Source of the DNA: Aquimarina sp. AU58
Lineage (GTDB): Bacteria; Bacteroidota; Bacteroidia; Flavobacteriales; Flavobacteriaceae
Direction: 5' to 3'
Length of the DNA: 64,000 nt
Assembly: GCF_900312745.1 (NCBI RefSeq)
Contig: NZ_OMPD01000014.1
Coordinates: forward strand, 2,480,001-2,544,000
The translations under genes and the position numbers were made by a program. Shown piece after piece: positions 42,878-52,288 of the stretch. Under the pieces are notes generated by a model. That model searched no databases. It was given only the letters and a program-made list of their open reading frames with translations, and was not told where the DNA came from. How positions within the stretch are numbered: the stretch's first letter is position 1; each line of letters opens with the position of its first letter.

Positions 42878-43932
42878 TGCCGTTTCCAGAAGTTATATCA
42901 ATACCACAAAAAAGTAATGCGGTAGCCTTTACAGACCCTATAACACAATTCTCTGCGGATGAACTCAATCAAATTGTAGAAAAGCATAATAAAAATGCTT
43001 TGTTTCATGGAGTACACCCTAATTATAATGCATTAATTGTAGCTCATCCTAACCCAAAGATTGGAGCTAGTGCATTGTTGATAGATGGTACCGAATACAG
43101 GAGTACAACTGGAGTATGGATAACTAAGGATATAGCAACAGAACAGGATAATAAAACTATCCAAAACAGAATGATCTTAGTTAACCCGTTAACTAATATT
43201 AATGAGTATGCGGTTATAGCAGATCAAATAAACAACCTCCCAAATTTTGTAGTCCAGGAGGATGAGACTGCATTATTTTATATATACCAGGGATCTATTG
43301 AAAAAGGAATATACCGTATTGATTACGAAATTGTAAAAGGAAAAGGTACATATGGCCAGTCTGGCACTGCTTTACAGGCTCAGGATATCAATAAAACGGC
43401 ACTTAAATTTATAAAAAAGGATGCCATCAATGGCTTTCAGGATTTAGGAGATATCGGTGTTCAGACCATTGAAGATTACATCAATGCCAATGGTCCGTAT
43501 GGAATTCAGGGAGATCGATTTTTTCAGGCAACTATTTCGGGCATTGAAAATGTATACCTATACACTGGTAATGCTGGTGTGATAGGTACCGGAAATACTC
43601 AAACTATAGCAACCGATTACAATGATATTTATACCACTTCTATTAATGCAGTCCTGATTAACATAAGAGAAATAGGAGTATTTGCCAGTACCAATTATGT
43701 AGACCAGGGTGATGCTAATGTTTTAAATACAGTTACAGGACGAATTGGCACCTGGACTGTGATCGATGGATACCGTGTAGATAAGAAAACCAATCCAGAT
43801 TATAACGCCATTGAGATTGGCGATGAGATACATGGCAAACGTTCTGCAACTCGATTTATAGTAGCAGACGTGACTGGAATGCCTTATACAGACGATGCTA
43901 ATTTAGAATTCTATATAGATACAGAAAAATGA
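42877..43932 (+). CDS. Phage tail or fibre-region protein (351 aa)
   Basis: MPFPEVISIPQKSNAVAFTDPITQFSADELNQIVEKHN... The body is beta-rich with repeated Asn/Thr/Asp (e.g. YLYTGNAGVIGTGNTQTIATDYNDIYTTSINAVLINI) and lacks a signal peptide. Position between the first late gene and the fibre genes suggests a virion tail, baseplate or fibre-attachment component. Overlaps the next start by 4 bp. Confidence 0.6.
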   Translation: MPFPEVISIPQKSNAVAFTDPITQFSADELNQIVEKHNKNALFHGVHPNYNALIVAHPNPKIGASALLIDGTEYRSTTGVWITKDIATEQDNKTIQNRMILVNPLTNINEYAVIADQINNLPNFVVQEDETALFYIYQGSIEKGIYRIDYEIVKGKGTYGQSGTALQAQDINKTALKFIKKDAINGFQDLGDIGVQTIEDYINANGPYGIQGDRFFQATISGIENVYLYTGNAGVIGTGNTQTIATDYNDIYTTSINAVLINIREIGVFASTNYVDQGDANVLNTVTGRIGTWTVIDGYRVDKKTNPDYNAIEIGDEIHGKRSATRFIVADVTGMPYTDDANLEFYIDTEK

Positions 43933-45047
43933 AAAAACTAGTAGTACTTATTATTTTATTGATTTCGACAGCTTCTATTGCTCAAAAAATAAAAATAGAT
44001 GTCACGCGATATAATCCTTTAACCGGTGCACCAGTAAACCCTCAAAAAGGGTGGGTGTATTATGGCGATGATGATAATTTGTATAAGTATAATGGTTCGC
44101 AATGGATTGTAGTTGGTGCTCCAATCATAGCAGGATCAGGAATAGTTAATAATTCAGGTACTTTTGATTGGGGCGGGGGCATTACTAAAAACACAGCTTT
44201 AAATTTAGGTGCTTTTAATCTTACTTATTCTTCTGTTGTAGGTACCAATGAGTATGGTGGGCTTGTTAATTCTAGTAATTATAATCATTACATAATTAAT
44301 AATGCAACTGGTGTTACTAATTCTATATCTATTAATGATACGAATTTATCTATATCTAATGAATCAAATGGAGGTGATGACTCACAAAGTATATTACTCA
44401 CAGAAGATAATGTAAAAATTAGGTCCATAGGAACAGGGTCTAGACATAATGTAACGTTTAGTGAATCTAATATCGTGTTTGATAGCTCTACTGGTGCCGT
44501 TAATAGCAATAATTTAGAGATAGGATTAGACGGGGTTATTAAGGCACCTTCTATGACAAATTCAGAAGTTGATTCAGCAACGGATGATGTTTTAATACCG
44601 AAAGGTTATGCAGATGCCAATTATGGTGGGGGATCTAGTGTAATACAAAAACATACAGAAACTTTGACAGATCATGTTATCGTTTCTGGACCTAACATAC
44701 AGATTTTACCTAGCCCAGGTATTGACAAAGTGTATGACATCATTTCTATTTCGATATCTAAAAATTTAACAACTGCATATAACAATGATGTTGGATATAG
44801 AATTTATATGGGAAATGGGGTTGTATCAGAATATAGTGTAGCAAATAGTGAAATGAGATGGAATTTTCCTGGGATCATTTTTCATAAACTAAATATTACG
44901 GATTATGATGGTGATGCAGGCGATGGGAATACTGTTGCCGATACGGTTGGTAATTCAGCATTGAACTTATCTTTTTTTGGTGCTTCTGCCACAGGTGGCG
45001 TTGGTACTATTAAAGTGAATGTTGTTTATACGGTAATTGATCTATAA
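43929..45047 (+). CDS. Phage fibre-like protein with Sec signal peptide (372 aa)
   Basis: Signal peptide MKKLVVLIILLISTASIAQ (cleavage after AQ), then a short domain with YYGDDDNLYKYNGSQW, then a beta-rich, Ser/Asn/Gly-rich body ending in a compact beta domain. The body resembles tail fibres (GGGITKNTALNLGAFNLTYSS). A cleavable Sec signal is unusual for a virion fibre. Either it is assembled in the periplasm, or it acts on the cell surface in the lysogen. Confidence 0.65.
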   Translation: MKKLVVLIILLISTASIAQKIKIDVTRYNPLTGAPVNPQKGWVYYGDDDNLYKYNGSQWIVVGAPIIAGSGIVNNSGTFDWGGGITKNTALNLGAFNLTYSSVVGTNEYGGLVNSSNYNHYIINNATGVTNSISINDTNLSISNESNGGDDSQSILLTEDNVKIRSIGTGSRHNVTFSESNIVFDSSTGAVNSNNLEIGLDGVIKAPSMTNSEVDSATDDVLIPKGYADANYGGGSSVIQKHTETLTDHVIVSGPNIQILPSPGIDKVYDIISISISKNLTTAYNNDVGYRIYMGNGVVSEYSVANSEMRWNFPGIIFHKLNITDYDGDAGDGNTVADTVGNSALNLSFFGASATGGVGTIKVNVVYTVIDL

Positions 45048-45053
45048 ATTAAT

Positions 45054-45380
45054 ATGGAAACAACCTATAAAATAGATGATCCGACAATAAAAGTTTTTGA
45101 AATATCAAGATCCAGTAATCCAATCTTTGAAATTCGAAGGAAAGAATGTCCATTCAATGATAATATTAAAATTATTGTATCAGAAGATCAAAGAAAAAAA
45201 ACGGTACGACAGACATTAGTGCTAGGAGAAGGAATAGAAAAAAGAGGGGAGTGGTTACGCTTTAAGATCGATTGGAATAGATTAAAACGTAAAAAAAAAG
45301 TATGTGTTGAGATCGATGGATATGGTAACGGTAATCGGCAAATGATATTTGAAATTAAAATTAATAAAAGTGCAATCTAA
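45054..45380 (+). CDS. Small beta-rich phage protein (108 aa), unknown
   Basis: METTYKIDDPTIKVFEISRSSNPIFEIRRKECPFN... alternating beta strands with many Lys/Arg, ending MIFEIKINKSAI. No signal peptide. Its stop overlaps the next start (TAATG). Probably part of fibre or tail assembly by position only. Confidence 0.6.
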   Translation: METTYKIDDPTIKVFEISRSSNPIFEIRRKECPFNDNIKIIVSEDQRKKTVRQTLVLGEGIEKRGEWLRFKIDWNRLKRKKKVCVEIDGYGNGNRQMIFEIKINKSAI

Positions 45381-45628
45381 TGGGAATCGATGTAAATGTA
45401 ATAGTAAATGAGTTTTCAGGAAGTGGCTTATCGGATGTAGGTCAGGAACTAGGAGTTCTGTTTCATAAAGCTAGTGGTGAATTTGATCCAAATAAAATAC
45501 AACCGGATAATGTAGCCTTTAGTAGTATCATGTCAGATGGCTCTTTTATAGGGTATGGTGTTTATGTTAGTGGTCCTGCAAACGAAGTCAGTTCTTATAA
45601 AGATGTTGTTAGTACCTATAACCCTTAA
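45380..45628 (+). CDS. Small phage protein (82 aa), unknown
   Basis: MGIDVNVIVNEFSGSGLSDVGQELGVLFHKASGEFDPNKI... is an acidic alpha/beta protein with a Gly/Ser-rich end. Lies 11 bp before the large fibre gene. Possibly a fibre-assembly helper; no family recognised. Confidence 0.55.
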   Translation: MGIDVNVIVNEFSGSGLSDVGQELGVLFHKASGEFDPNKIQPDNVAFSSIMSDGSFIGYGVYVSGPANEVSSYKDVVSTYNP

Positions 45629-45639
45629 ATTAATTAAAA

Positions 45640-48600
45640 ATGAAGAAAGTACTTATTGTAATTGGAATGCTTTTTTGTGTATTGGGGAATGCACAGAATT
45701 ATTCAAAACTACCAGCCGCTACTAAGAACGACAGTATATTAATGTGGAGGAATAGTGATAAAAGAATCACACATGCTCCGTTATCTACATTTGCCGGATG
45801 GATAAACGATGCAATTACTGGAGGAGCAACAGATAATCAACAACTATCATTAAGTGGTAATACGCTTACATTAGAAAGAGGGGGGAGTGTTGATCTAACA
45901 CCGATATTACCTATGGATCAAACAATTCAAACTTTCTCTTTTAATCCAACAACAAATATAATTACACTTCAATTATCTAATGATACAGTTAAGACTATCG
46001 ATTTATCCTCATTATCAGGAGGAGGCTCTGGAACTGATGACCAACAAATAAGTAGGTCAGGAAATACTATCACACTGGAAGATGGAGGGAGTATAGATAT
46101 ATCGGATAAACAGGATAACCTGGTTAGCGGTACCAATATCAAAACAATTAATAATCAATCCTTATTAGGATCTGGTAATATTGCAATTTCAGGAGGTGGA
46201 GGAAGTACGAATGCAAATATCTTTGTACCAACTTTAGCGACAGATTTCACTACTCCAAGTGCTTCCAATGCAAATAAAATATGGGAAATCCAAAGTACCA
46301 TAGATTTAGCAGGAGGTAACTTCAGTCCACCAGCGAATGTCACTTTATCTTTTAAAGGAGGAGAGATACTAAATGTAGGCAATTTTGTTGGTAACAATAC
46401 TTCGTTTGAATTCATCAATGAAGATTTGGGAATAGATCTTTTTGATGCCACCTTATCTGGAACTTTTATTGTTAGCGAAGTCTATGCTTCTAATTTTGGA
46501 GCAAATGATACTGATTCAAATACGATTAACAATTTCAATGTAGGAAAGCAATTGCTTTATATGGTTAATCAGAATTCAGGTACTTTAATATGGAATAAAG
46601 TAACTGATGGTGTATATCATAGAGATCAGTATATAGATGACTATGGATCACCTTTTTTTACAAATGGGCCGGGTAATGATAATTTATGGTTAGTAGGTAA
46701 TGGCGGTGATTATGTTAAAGTTACATCCAAAGGAGGTGCTAAAGTTAAATCCAATCCTAGCGCTTTAAGAAGATCTTCTATTTATGGATTTTATGACACT
46801 AAAGGTTCTATTATAGAAGGAAACCATTTAACCGGAGATCGATTTGAACATTTTTATGATAAAACAATTGAACTTACCAGTGCTGCAACTTCAGCAGGAA
46901 ATGTAAGATTAAGAATAATAGAACATCCTCAATTTAAAGATGATGTAACCGAAAAAGAAATTAACGAATTAATACCTCTAACGCTAAGTAATATTGCTAC
47001 CAATGTTACCGAAATAGTTAATTATATAAACACGGATCCTGATTTCGCTGATTGGACAGCAACAAACCCTACGGGAAATGAGATAGAGCTAAGAGGGCAA
47101 CCTGGGCAATATTCTACTGTGATTTTTACAGATGAAACATCTGGAGCAGGAGTATCTGTAGATATAACAGACTTATACGAATGGGGTCATGGTGTTGTAT
47201 ACGGTTCTAATGCAATTGATTGTATAGTTAGGAATAATGTTATAGAACAGTTTCACGGTGATGGTATTGCAAGAAGAGATCAGACCAACGGAAATTTTAA
47301 TATAACAGATGATCATTTAACCAATGGTTTTATAGACGAAAATGGTACAATTACGGCAGGTGGAAGTTATCAATACATGACTCTAACCAGAGATATGCCA
47401 ACTCCTCATTTATGGTTTACTTTTTTCCCCGGAGCTTCTACAAGTGTTTACTTAACTCATTTTAGATATTGGATGATTTTTTATGATGAAAACGATGTTT
47501 TTATAGAAAAATCCTCTACGCTCACGCCATATACTGTTTATGAATATCCAGACAACTACAAAAAATATAGAATATTAGTAGATGATAATGGTACAAACAT
47601 CACTGATTTTAGATGGTTTGTTACATCACCTAGTTATCCTTTTAGGGCTATAATTGAAAATAATGTACTTAGAGAAAATAGAAGACATGGTATTACAAAT
47701 CCTGCTATAGGGGCTAAAATACTATATAATAATTTTTATAAAAATACAGGAGTACTGCCTAGTGGAGATCTTAATATTGAAGATTATGGGAAAAAATCTA
47801 ATAATTATATTATTGAAGGTAACAGATTTTCAGAATCTAATTTCTTTAATTTAAGTATAAAAGGTCCAGATAGAGTTATTATTAATAATAATTGGTTTGA
47901 AGGGGGTATACAAGATTTTAACGGTTCTTATAATTCTAAAACAGTAGCTATTCTTACTTCTTTTTGTAGAAAAGCAAAAATTACAAATAATTTTTTCGTA
48001 GATAAATCCAGTAATGTAGATTTATCTACTGATTTTAGAGGTAATACTTTAACGAATAGTCAAATTGATGTTAGATCTGGAGGTGCTGTAGTTACCGATA
48101 ATATATTTATTAATTCAAGAATACGAAGTGGTGCTCCAGGAGGTGTTATAACTGAAGGGTTAATGTCAGGACATTCTTATGTAACTAATAATACTTTTTA
48201 TATTAGTAAAGGGTGGGGAAACGCTTCATTTATCGATGAAGATAATACATTAAGAAGGGATAATAATAAATTTCTTTTTAATCATAAAGCTACTCAACAT
48301 GCACCATTAAATGAAGAAACTTTAAGGACAGTAGAGTTACAAGGTACTTCTGAGAATTACATGCGCTCCCAAAGAACTATCCCGCAGGGAGAACCTTATA
48401 CAGGAAGTACAAGACGTGAAATTGTTGAAGGGATACAAGCAATAGCTTCACAAAGACACTATGTTGGTTGGACAATGTACGCTGCACCGATTTCAGACAT
48501 TAATATTGGAACGAGTCTCAAAATAGAAAGCGGTTATCCTAAATCATTCATTATTGATGGAGGTAAAGTAGAGGGTTGGTTATGGTTAGATTTAGAACAA

Positions 48601-50091
48601 TACGCAACTGATGGAGTTGGAGATTTTGAAACAATAACAGTAAAAGATTTAATAATAGACGTTCCTGCTAATATTAGTGCAAATGAAGGATTTTTAAATA
48701 ATTCTAATTTTGGAGGAACACAGTTGCAAAATTTAGTGAGGGTTACGCAGGACAAAAATGTAAACTTAGCTTTTGAAAATTGTACGTTTAAAACAGAGGA
48801 TACTACTACAGGATTGTTTCTGTATTTAGGTCATAGAGGTACTACTATTCTTGATAATTGTACTTTTAGTAGCCCTAGCCCTCAAACTATTGATTTCACT
48901 ACAGGAGGTGCAGCTAAAACAATAGGTGTGTATCGAGGACCTAATACTGGGAATATTACGAATATTAATCCAACCACTAATAATATTTCTTTTGTCTATA
49001 GAGGTAGTGATACAGGACTTATAAGTTATGGTGGTAACGCTACAGACGTTAATGCAATTCATAGTAATGTTTCAAATGAAGTCAACTCTCTAACAGAGAA
49101 GGTAACGCCTATAGGCGCAGATGTTTTAGTTATAGAAGATAGTGCCGATAGTAATAACAAAAAGAAAATTCAGATAGCGAACTTACCTAGTTCAGGAGGA
49201 GCTACAAACCTAACGTATAGTAATGGAGTTATTCAAAGTGATACAGGAACGGATGCTACTATCCCAAGTGCCACGAATAGTGTAAATGGTTTAGCTACAT
49301 CTGCTCAAGTCACTAAATTAGAAGGAATAGAAACTGGTGCAACTGCGGATCAAACGGGTGCAGAAATTGAATCGGCATTAGATACTCAATTAGGCAATAC
49401 AGATTGGAAAGTAGCAGGTGCCTCATTTGATGGAGGAACGATAGCGCAAAATTTGACATTAGATGATGGTGTTGGATCACCGCCTCAAATTAGATTAAAT
49501 GGGTTATCTGGTGCAGATAATATTAGAGGAAGTCTTTTTATAACCAATGATGTTATGACGTTGCAGCTAGCAAATTTAACTACACCCTTTACTACAGGAT
49601 TAGTGTTTAGTAATACAGCTATTCGAGCAACGGGAAATACATTTTCTTTAGGAACCTCCAGCACAAGATTTGTGAATGGTTGGTTTAGCGGTGATATTAC
49701 TGCTGCTAATTTTAAAGTTGAAGGAGGCACATCATCTCAATTTTTAAAAGCCAACGGATCAGTTGATAATACGGCCTATGCAACAATACCTACGATCACT
49801 AATTATTCGGCTTCACAAAACTTCTTTACATCCGACATAAATAACTCCAGAAATTATACAGGAGCAGCATCCAATACATGGTTATTATCAACTACGGTAG
49901 ATACCGCAGCTAATATAGGGGATACCGTATGGTTATCGAGTAGTAGTGCTTCAGGTACAGTAGCAATTAACCCTGATACGGGTATAACAATATTAGATTC
50001 TGGGAATGGCTTAACATTGGGCCCCACAAGAAGAAGTGGTAAAATAACCAAGGTGGCTGCAAATACCTGGATAATGGCATTTTTTGATTAA
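45640..50091 (+). CDS. Large phage tail fibre/spike with beta-helix, Sec signal peptide (1483 aa)
   Basis: A signal peptide (residues 1-18, ending VLGNAQ) is followed by two head-domain repeats with QQxSxSGNTxTLExGGSxD (about 45836 and 46041). A long parallel beta-helix region (about residues 210-1180) has repeated N-N-x-F/I steps (NNVIEQFHGDGI, ENNVLRENRRHGI, INNNWFEGG, ITNNFFVDKS, TDNIFINSR), as in pectate-lyase-like spikes. A fibre-type C-terminus with GKITKVAANTWIMAFF closes it. It probably recognises and may degrade host surface glycan. The combination with a Sec signal is unusual and is shared with the 43929 protein. Catalytic residues not identified. Confidence 0.82.
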   Translation: MKKVLIVIGMLFCVLGNAQNYSKLPAATKNDSILMWRNSDKRITHAPLSTFAGWINDAITGGATDNQQLSLSGNTLTLERGGSVDLTPILPMDQTIQTFSFNPTTNIITLQLSNDTVKTIDLSSLSGGGSGTDDQQISRSGNTITLEDGGSIDISDKQDNLVSGTNIKTINNQSLLGSGNIAISGGGGSTNANIFVPTLATDFTTPSASNANKIWEIQSTIDLAGGNFSPPANVTLSFKGGEILNVGNFVGNNTSFEFINEDLGIDLFDATLSGTFIVSEVYASNFGANDTDSNTINNFNVGKQLLYMVNQNSGTLIWNKVTDGVYHRDQYIDDYGSPFFTNGPGNDNLWLVGNGGDYVKVTSKGGAKVKSNPSALRRSSIYGFYDTKGSIIEGNHLTGDRFEHFYDKTIELTSAATSAGNVRLRIIEHPQFKDDVTEKEINELIPLTLSNIATNVTEIVNYINTDPDFADWTATNPTGNEIELRGQPGQYSTVIFTDETSGAGVSVDITDLYEWGHGVVYGSNAIDCIVRNNVIEQFHGDGIARRDQTNGNFNITDDHLTNGFIDENGTITAGGSYQYMTLTRDMPTPHLWFTFFPGASTSVYLTHFRYWMIFYDENDVFIEKSSTLTPYTVYEYPDNYKKYRILVDDNGTNITDFRWFVTSPSYPFRAIIENNVLRENRRHGITNPAIGAKILYNNFYKNTGVLPSGDLNIEDYGKKSNNYIIEGNRFSESNFFNLSIKGPDRVIINNNWFEGGIQDFNGSYNSKTVAILTSFCRKAKITNNFFVDKSSNVDLSTDFRGNTLTNSQIDVRSGGAVVTDNIFINSRIRSGAPGGVITEGLMSGHSYVTNNTFYISKGWGNASFIDEDNTLRRDNNKFLFNHKATQHAPLNEETLRTVELQGTSENYMRSQRTIPQGEPYTGSTRREIVEGIQAIASQRHYVGWTMYAAPISDINIGTSLKIESGYPKSFIIDGGKVEGWLWLDLEQYATDGVGDFETITVKDLIIDVPANISANEGFLNNSNFGGTQLQNLVRVTQDKNVNLAFENCTFKTEDTTTGLFLYLGHRGTTILDNCTFSSPSPQTIDFTTGGAAKTIGVYRGPNTGNITNINPTTNNISFVYRGSDTGLISYGGNATDVNAIHSNVSNEVNSLTEKVTPIGADVLVIEDSADSNNKKKIQIANLPSSGGATNLTYSNGVIQSDTGTDATIPSATNSVNGLATSAQVTKLEGIETGATADQTGAEIESALDTQLGNTDWKVAGASFDGGTIAQNLTLDDGVGSPPQIRLNGLSGADNIRGSLFITNDVMTLQLANLTTPFTTGLVFSNTAIRATGNTFSLGTSSTRFVNGWFSGDITAANFKVEGGTSSQFLKANGSVDNTAYATIPTITNYSASQNFFTSDINNSRNYTGAASNTWLLSTTVDTAANIGDTVWLSSSSASGTVAINPDTGITILDSGNGLTLGPTRRSGKITKVAANTWIMAFFD

Positions 50092-50118
50092 TAAGTATAA
50101 ACTAAAAGAAAAGAAAAT

Positions 50119-50343
50119 ATGAGAAATTTATTACAAAAATACGGAGTTTGGGAGTACGTGCTCTTTGTAATTGGATTGTTAGTCCTGGGTAAACTTACCT
50201 ATGACTTTTTATTTAATACTCTGGAGTATTCAGTATTAAACGGAATCGCATTTGTAGTTGGGGTATTGTTGATAGCAGCTCCTGCCACATTAGTGAAAGC
50301 AGCAAAACAAAAATTGGGTCAAAATGGTAAAGCAAATGAATGA
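50119..50343 (+). CDS. Holin candidate 1 (74 aa, two transmembrane helices)
   Basis: Two hydrophobic helices (YVLFVIGLLVLGKLTYDFLF and VLNGIAFVVGVLLIAAPATLV) and a basic tail (KAAKQKLGQNGKANE), typical of small phage holins. It directly precedes a second small membrane protein and the endolysin. It overlaps the next frame by 8 bp. Confidence 0.6.
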   Translation: MRNLLQKYGVWEYVLFVIGLLVLGKLTYDFLFNTLEYSVLNGIAFVVGVLLIAAPATLVKAAKQKLGQNGKANE

Positions 50344-50512
50344 AATATTAGAAACAAAGCTCCTATTACTTTATACTATTGCCCTTCTCTTTGGAAATTT
50401 TTTTGAAGAATGGATTATTGGAACTGCAGCGTCCACAGGAACTCTATTAGTAGCAGCTACGGCAACCCATTTTTGGAAGAAGTATGTATTAAATCGTAAC
50501 AAAAAAAAGTAA
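50336..50512 (+). CDS. Holin candidate 2 (58 aa)
   Basis: I chose ATG 50336 over 50324 for the smaller overlap. Sequence MNEILETKLLLLYTIALLFGNFFEEWIIGTAASTGTLLVAATATHFWKKYV... has one or two hydrophobic helices and a basic end (NRNKKK). With 50119-50343 it may form a holin/antiholin pair. Lies 3 bp before the endolysin. Confidence 0.55.
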   Translation: MNEILETKLLLLYTIALLFGNFFEEWIIGTAASTGTLLVAATATHFWKKYVLNRNKKK

Positions 50513-50515
50513 ATT

Positions 50516-50971
50516 ATGGGTTATTCATTTGGTCAAAGGAGCAAAGTTGAATTAGAAAGTTGCCATATCGACTTGCAAAAAGTATTGAACCTGGCTATAA
50601 CATATAGCAAGGTTGACTTTGGTATTAGCGAAGGTCATCGCCCTATAGAACGTCAATATAGATTGTATTTACAAGGAGCTACTACTAAAGATGGTTATAC
50701 CGATAAAGGGAAACATAATTATGAACCATCTTTGGCAGCAGATATATACATCTATCACCCAAATAAAAAGATGAGGAAAGAGATAGACTATGACGAAGTT
50801 CACTTAGCTTATGTTGCTGGAGTTATAGATGCTTGTGCAGAAGAACTGTTAAAGAATGGAGAAATCACACATTTGATTAGATGGGGTGGTAATTGGGATA
50901 ATGATGGTGTTATTAAAAAAGATCAATCCTTCCAAGACATGCCACATCACGAACTTAGAAAAGCAAAATGA
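50516..50971 (+). CDS. Phage endolysin, M15-type peptidoglycan peptidase
   Basis: 151 aa. Zinc-peptidase motifs of the M15 D-alanyl-D-alanine/L-alanyl-D-glutamate peptidase type: SEGHRP (39-43), KGKHNYEPSLAAD (H67 and D76, the HxxxxSxAxD zinc site), RWGGNWDNDG and DMPHHE (D141, H144). It cuts peptide crosslinks in peptidoglycan at the end of infection. No signal peptide, so release depends on the holin. Overlaps the spanin start by 4 bp. Confidence 0.88.
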   Translation: MGYSFGQRSKVELESCHIDLQKVLNLAITYSKVDFGISEGHRPIERQYRLYLQGATTKDGYTDKGKHNYEPSLAADIYIYHPNKKMRKEIDYDEVHLAYVAGVIDACAEELLKNGEITHLIRWGGNWDNDGVIKKDQSFQDMPHHELRKAK

Positions 50972-51441
50972 GACTATTAATTTTTATCTTAATATTATGT
51001 TGCTGGAGTTGTGGTACCAGAAAACGAACTATGGAGAGAACTCGGGTTCAAACTTTAAAAATTGAGAAAAGAGATGTTGTAAAGAATGAAACTGAAAAAA
51101 TAGAAACCAATGCTTTTATTATTCGAGAAACTGACAAGATAATTTATCGACCAGTAGATATCAAAAAACCTATGATATTGGATGGTAAAAAATTTATCAA
51201 TACCGAAATTGAAAAAGAGGCAATTAAAGAAATTGATTCTACAAAAATTAAGAAAGAAAAGGTCGTTGAAACTTCTGATAATTCAACCATTAAGACCGAC
51301 AAAAAAGAAGACAATAAGACGGTAAATGTTGATCGTGATTATTCTTTTAATTTTTGGGATTGGATATGGTTGTTTCTAGCTGCAGCAGCAGTGTACTATG
51401 TATTCACAAAACGAAAATGGATAATTTCATGGTTTGTATAA
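50968..51441 (+). CDS. Unimolecular spanin (u-spanin) candidate
   Basis: 157 aa. The N-terminus is a lipoprotein signal (LLIFILILCCWSCG, acylated Cys probably C15). The middle is a long Lys/Glu-rich periplasmic linker. The C-terminal hydrophobic helix (FWDWIWLFLAAAAVYYVF, about residues 129-147) ends in a basic tail. An outer-membrane lipid anchor plus an inner-membrane C-terminal helix is the defining architecture of a u-spanin such as phage T1 gp11, which fuses the two membranes after peptidoglycan is cut. Position after holin and endolysin supports this strongly. Confidence 0.8.
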   Translation: MRLLIFILILCCWSCGTRKRTMERTRVQTLKIEKRDVVKNETEKIETNAFIIRETDKIIYRPVDIKKPMILDGKKFINTEIEKEAIKEIDSTKIKKEKVVETSDNSTIKTDKKEDNKTVNVDRDYSFNFWDWIWLFLAAAAVYYVFTKRKWIISWFV

Positions 51442-51487
51442 ACCTTTGAAATATATCAACATCAGTATGTTAACTAATAATCGAATT

Positions 51488-51517
51488 AACCTTGCGGAAA
51501 TCCACAGGGTTTTTTAA
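51488..51517 (+). terminator. Rho-independent terminator after lysis cassette
   Basis: AACCTTG pairs with CAGGGTT (one G-U pair) across a 10-nt loop, followed by T6. It closes the lysis genes. Confidence 0.55.
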
Positions 51518-51537
51518 TTTAGAGGAACTGAACATTA

Positions 51538-52104
51538 ATGAGTAAAAAACAAATCATACCATTTCCTTTACCCGAATACCTGGCTACTTATTTCGGGAAT
51601 AAATTAAATACTAAAACACATCTGTTAACAAATGGATCTTTGGTAAAACCTTTTCACGTTGATATGAGTTCGTCGTTTGGCCGTTTTGTCTGCACTAAAT
51701 TATCTAAAGCTAATAAACCTACTGTATTAGAAAAAGGGATGACCTTCTTTATTGAAGTTAGTCTTACAGCAGGTAGTAATTTTGCAGAAGTTGTTGAAGG
51801 ACGTTATGCTCTAATGGAATTTACTGATCAGGCAATTAATGAAATTACATTACGATTTAAGGCTGCGTTTGAAAGAGAATTATTAGCATATGTTGCTGGT
51901 GCAGAATCTCAGCATGAGGACACATTAAAATCTTTTCCATCCAAAAGAAAGACTGCAGAAACTTCTAGAGTTAGGACAAAAGCAATCAAACGATTTTGTC
52001 ATAATAATCACGTATTATACTCCGATAAGAATCTTGAAGCATGGAAAAAGAGATGTCAAAGATATAAAACCAATCATAAAGACTTGATTTACAATGCTTT
52101 GTGA
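51538..52104 (+). CDS. Phage protein of unknown function (188 aa)
   Basis: MSKKQIIPFPLPEYLATYFGNKL... with KPFHVDMSSSFGRF and, in the C-terminal half, basic helices (RFKAAFERELLAYVAG, RVRTKAIKRFCHNNHV, WKKRCQRYKTNHKDL). The C-terminus could bind nucleic acid. Lies between lysis and head genes; 184 bp without a gene follow, holding a late promoter. No family recognised. Confidence 0.55.
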   Translation: MSKKQIIPFPLPEYLATYFGNKLNTKTHLLTNGSLVKPFHVDMSSSFGRFVCTKLSKANKPTVLEKGMTFFIEVSLTAGSNFAEVVEGRYALMEFTDQAINEITLRFKAAFERELLAYVAGAESQHEDTLKSFPSKRKTAETSRVRTKAIKRFCHNNHVLYSDKNLEAWKKRCQRYKTNHKDLIYNAL

Positions 52105-52225
52105 TTTATCCCGTTAATTTGTCCTTATAAATGTTAAAATCAAGGTCTTAAAATCCTATTATTTTTCCCATTCTCCTTTTTTCTAAACTTTTTTACGAAT
52201 TCAATTTCCTTTACTACTAATTATA

Positions 52226-52262
52226 ATGTCCATTTATAAAATCGCTCACTAGGCTATTATTG
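52226..52262 (+). promoter_or_regulatory. Late promoter 2 (ATGTCC...TATTATTG)
   Basis: ATGTCC at 52226-52231 and TATTATTG at 52255-52262 with the same 23-bp spacing as at 42394 and 60615. It lies 27 bp before the prohead protease start. Confidence 0.6.
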
Positions 52263-52288
52263 TAATGTAGATCATTAAATGATATGAA

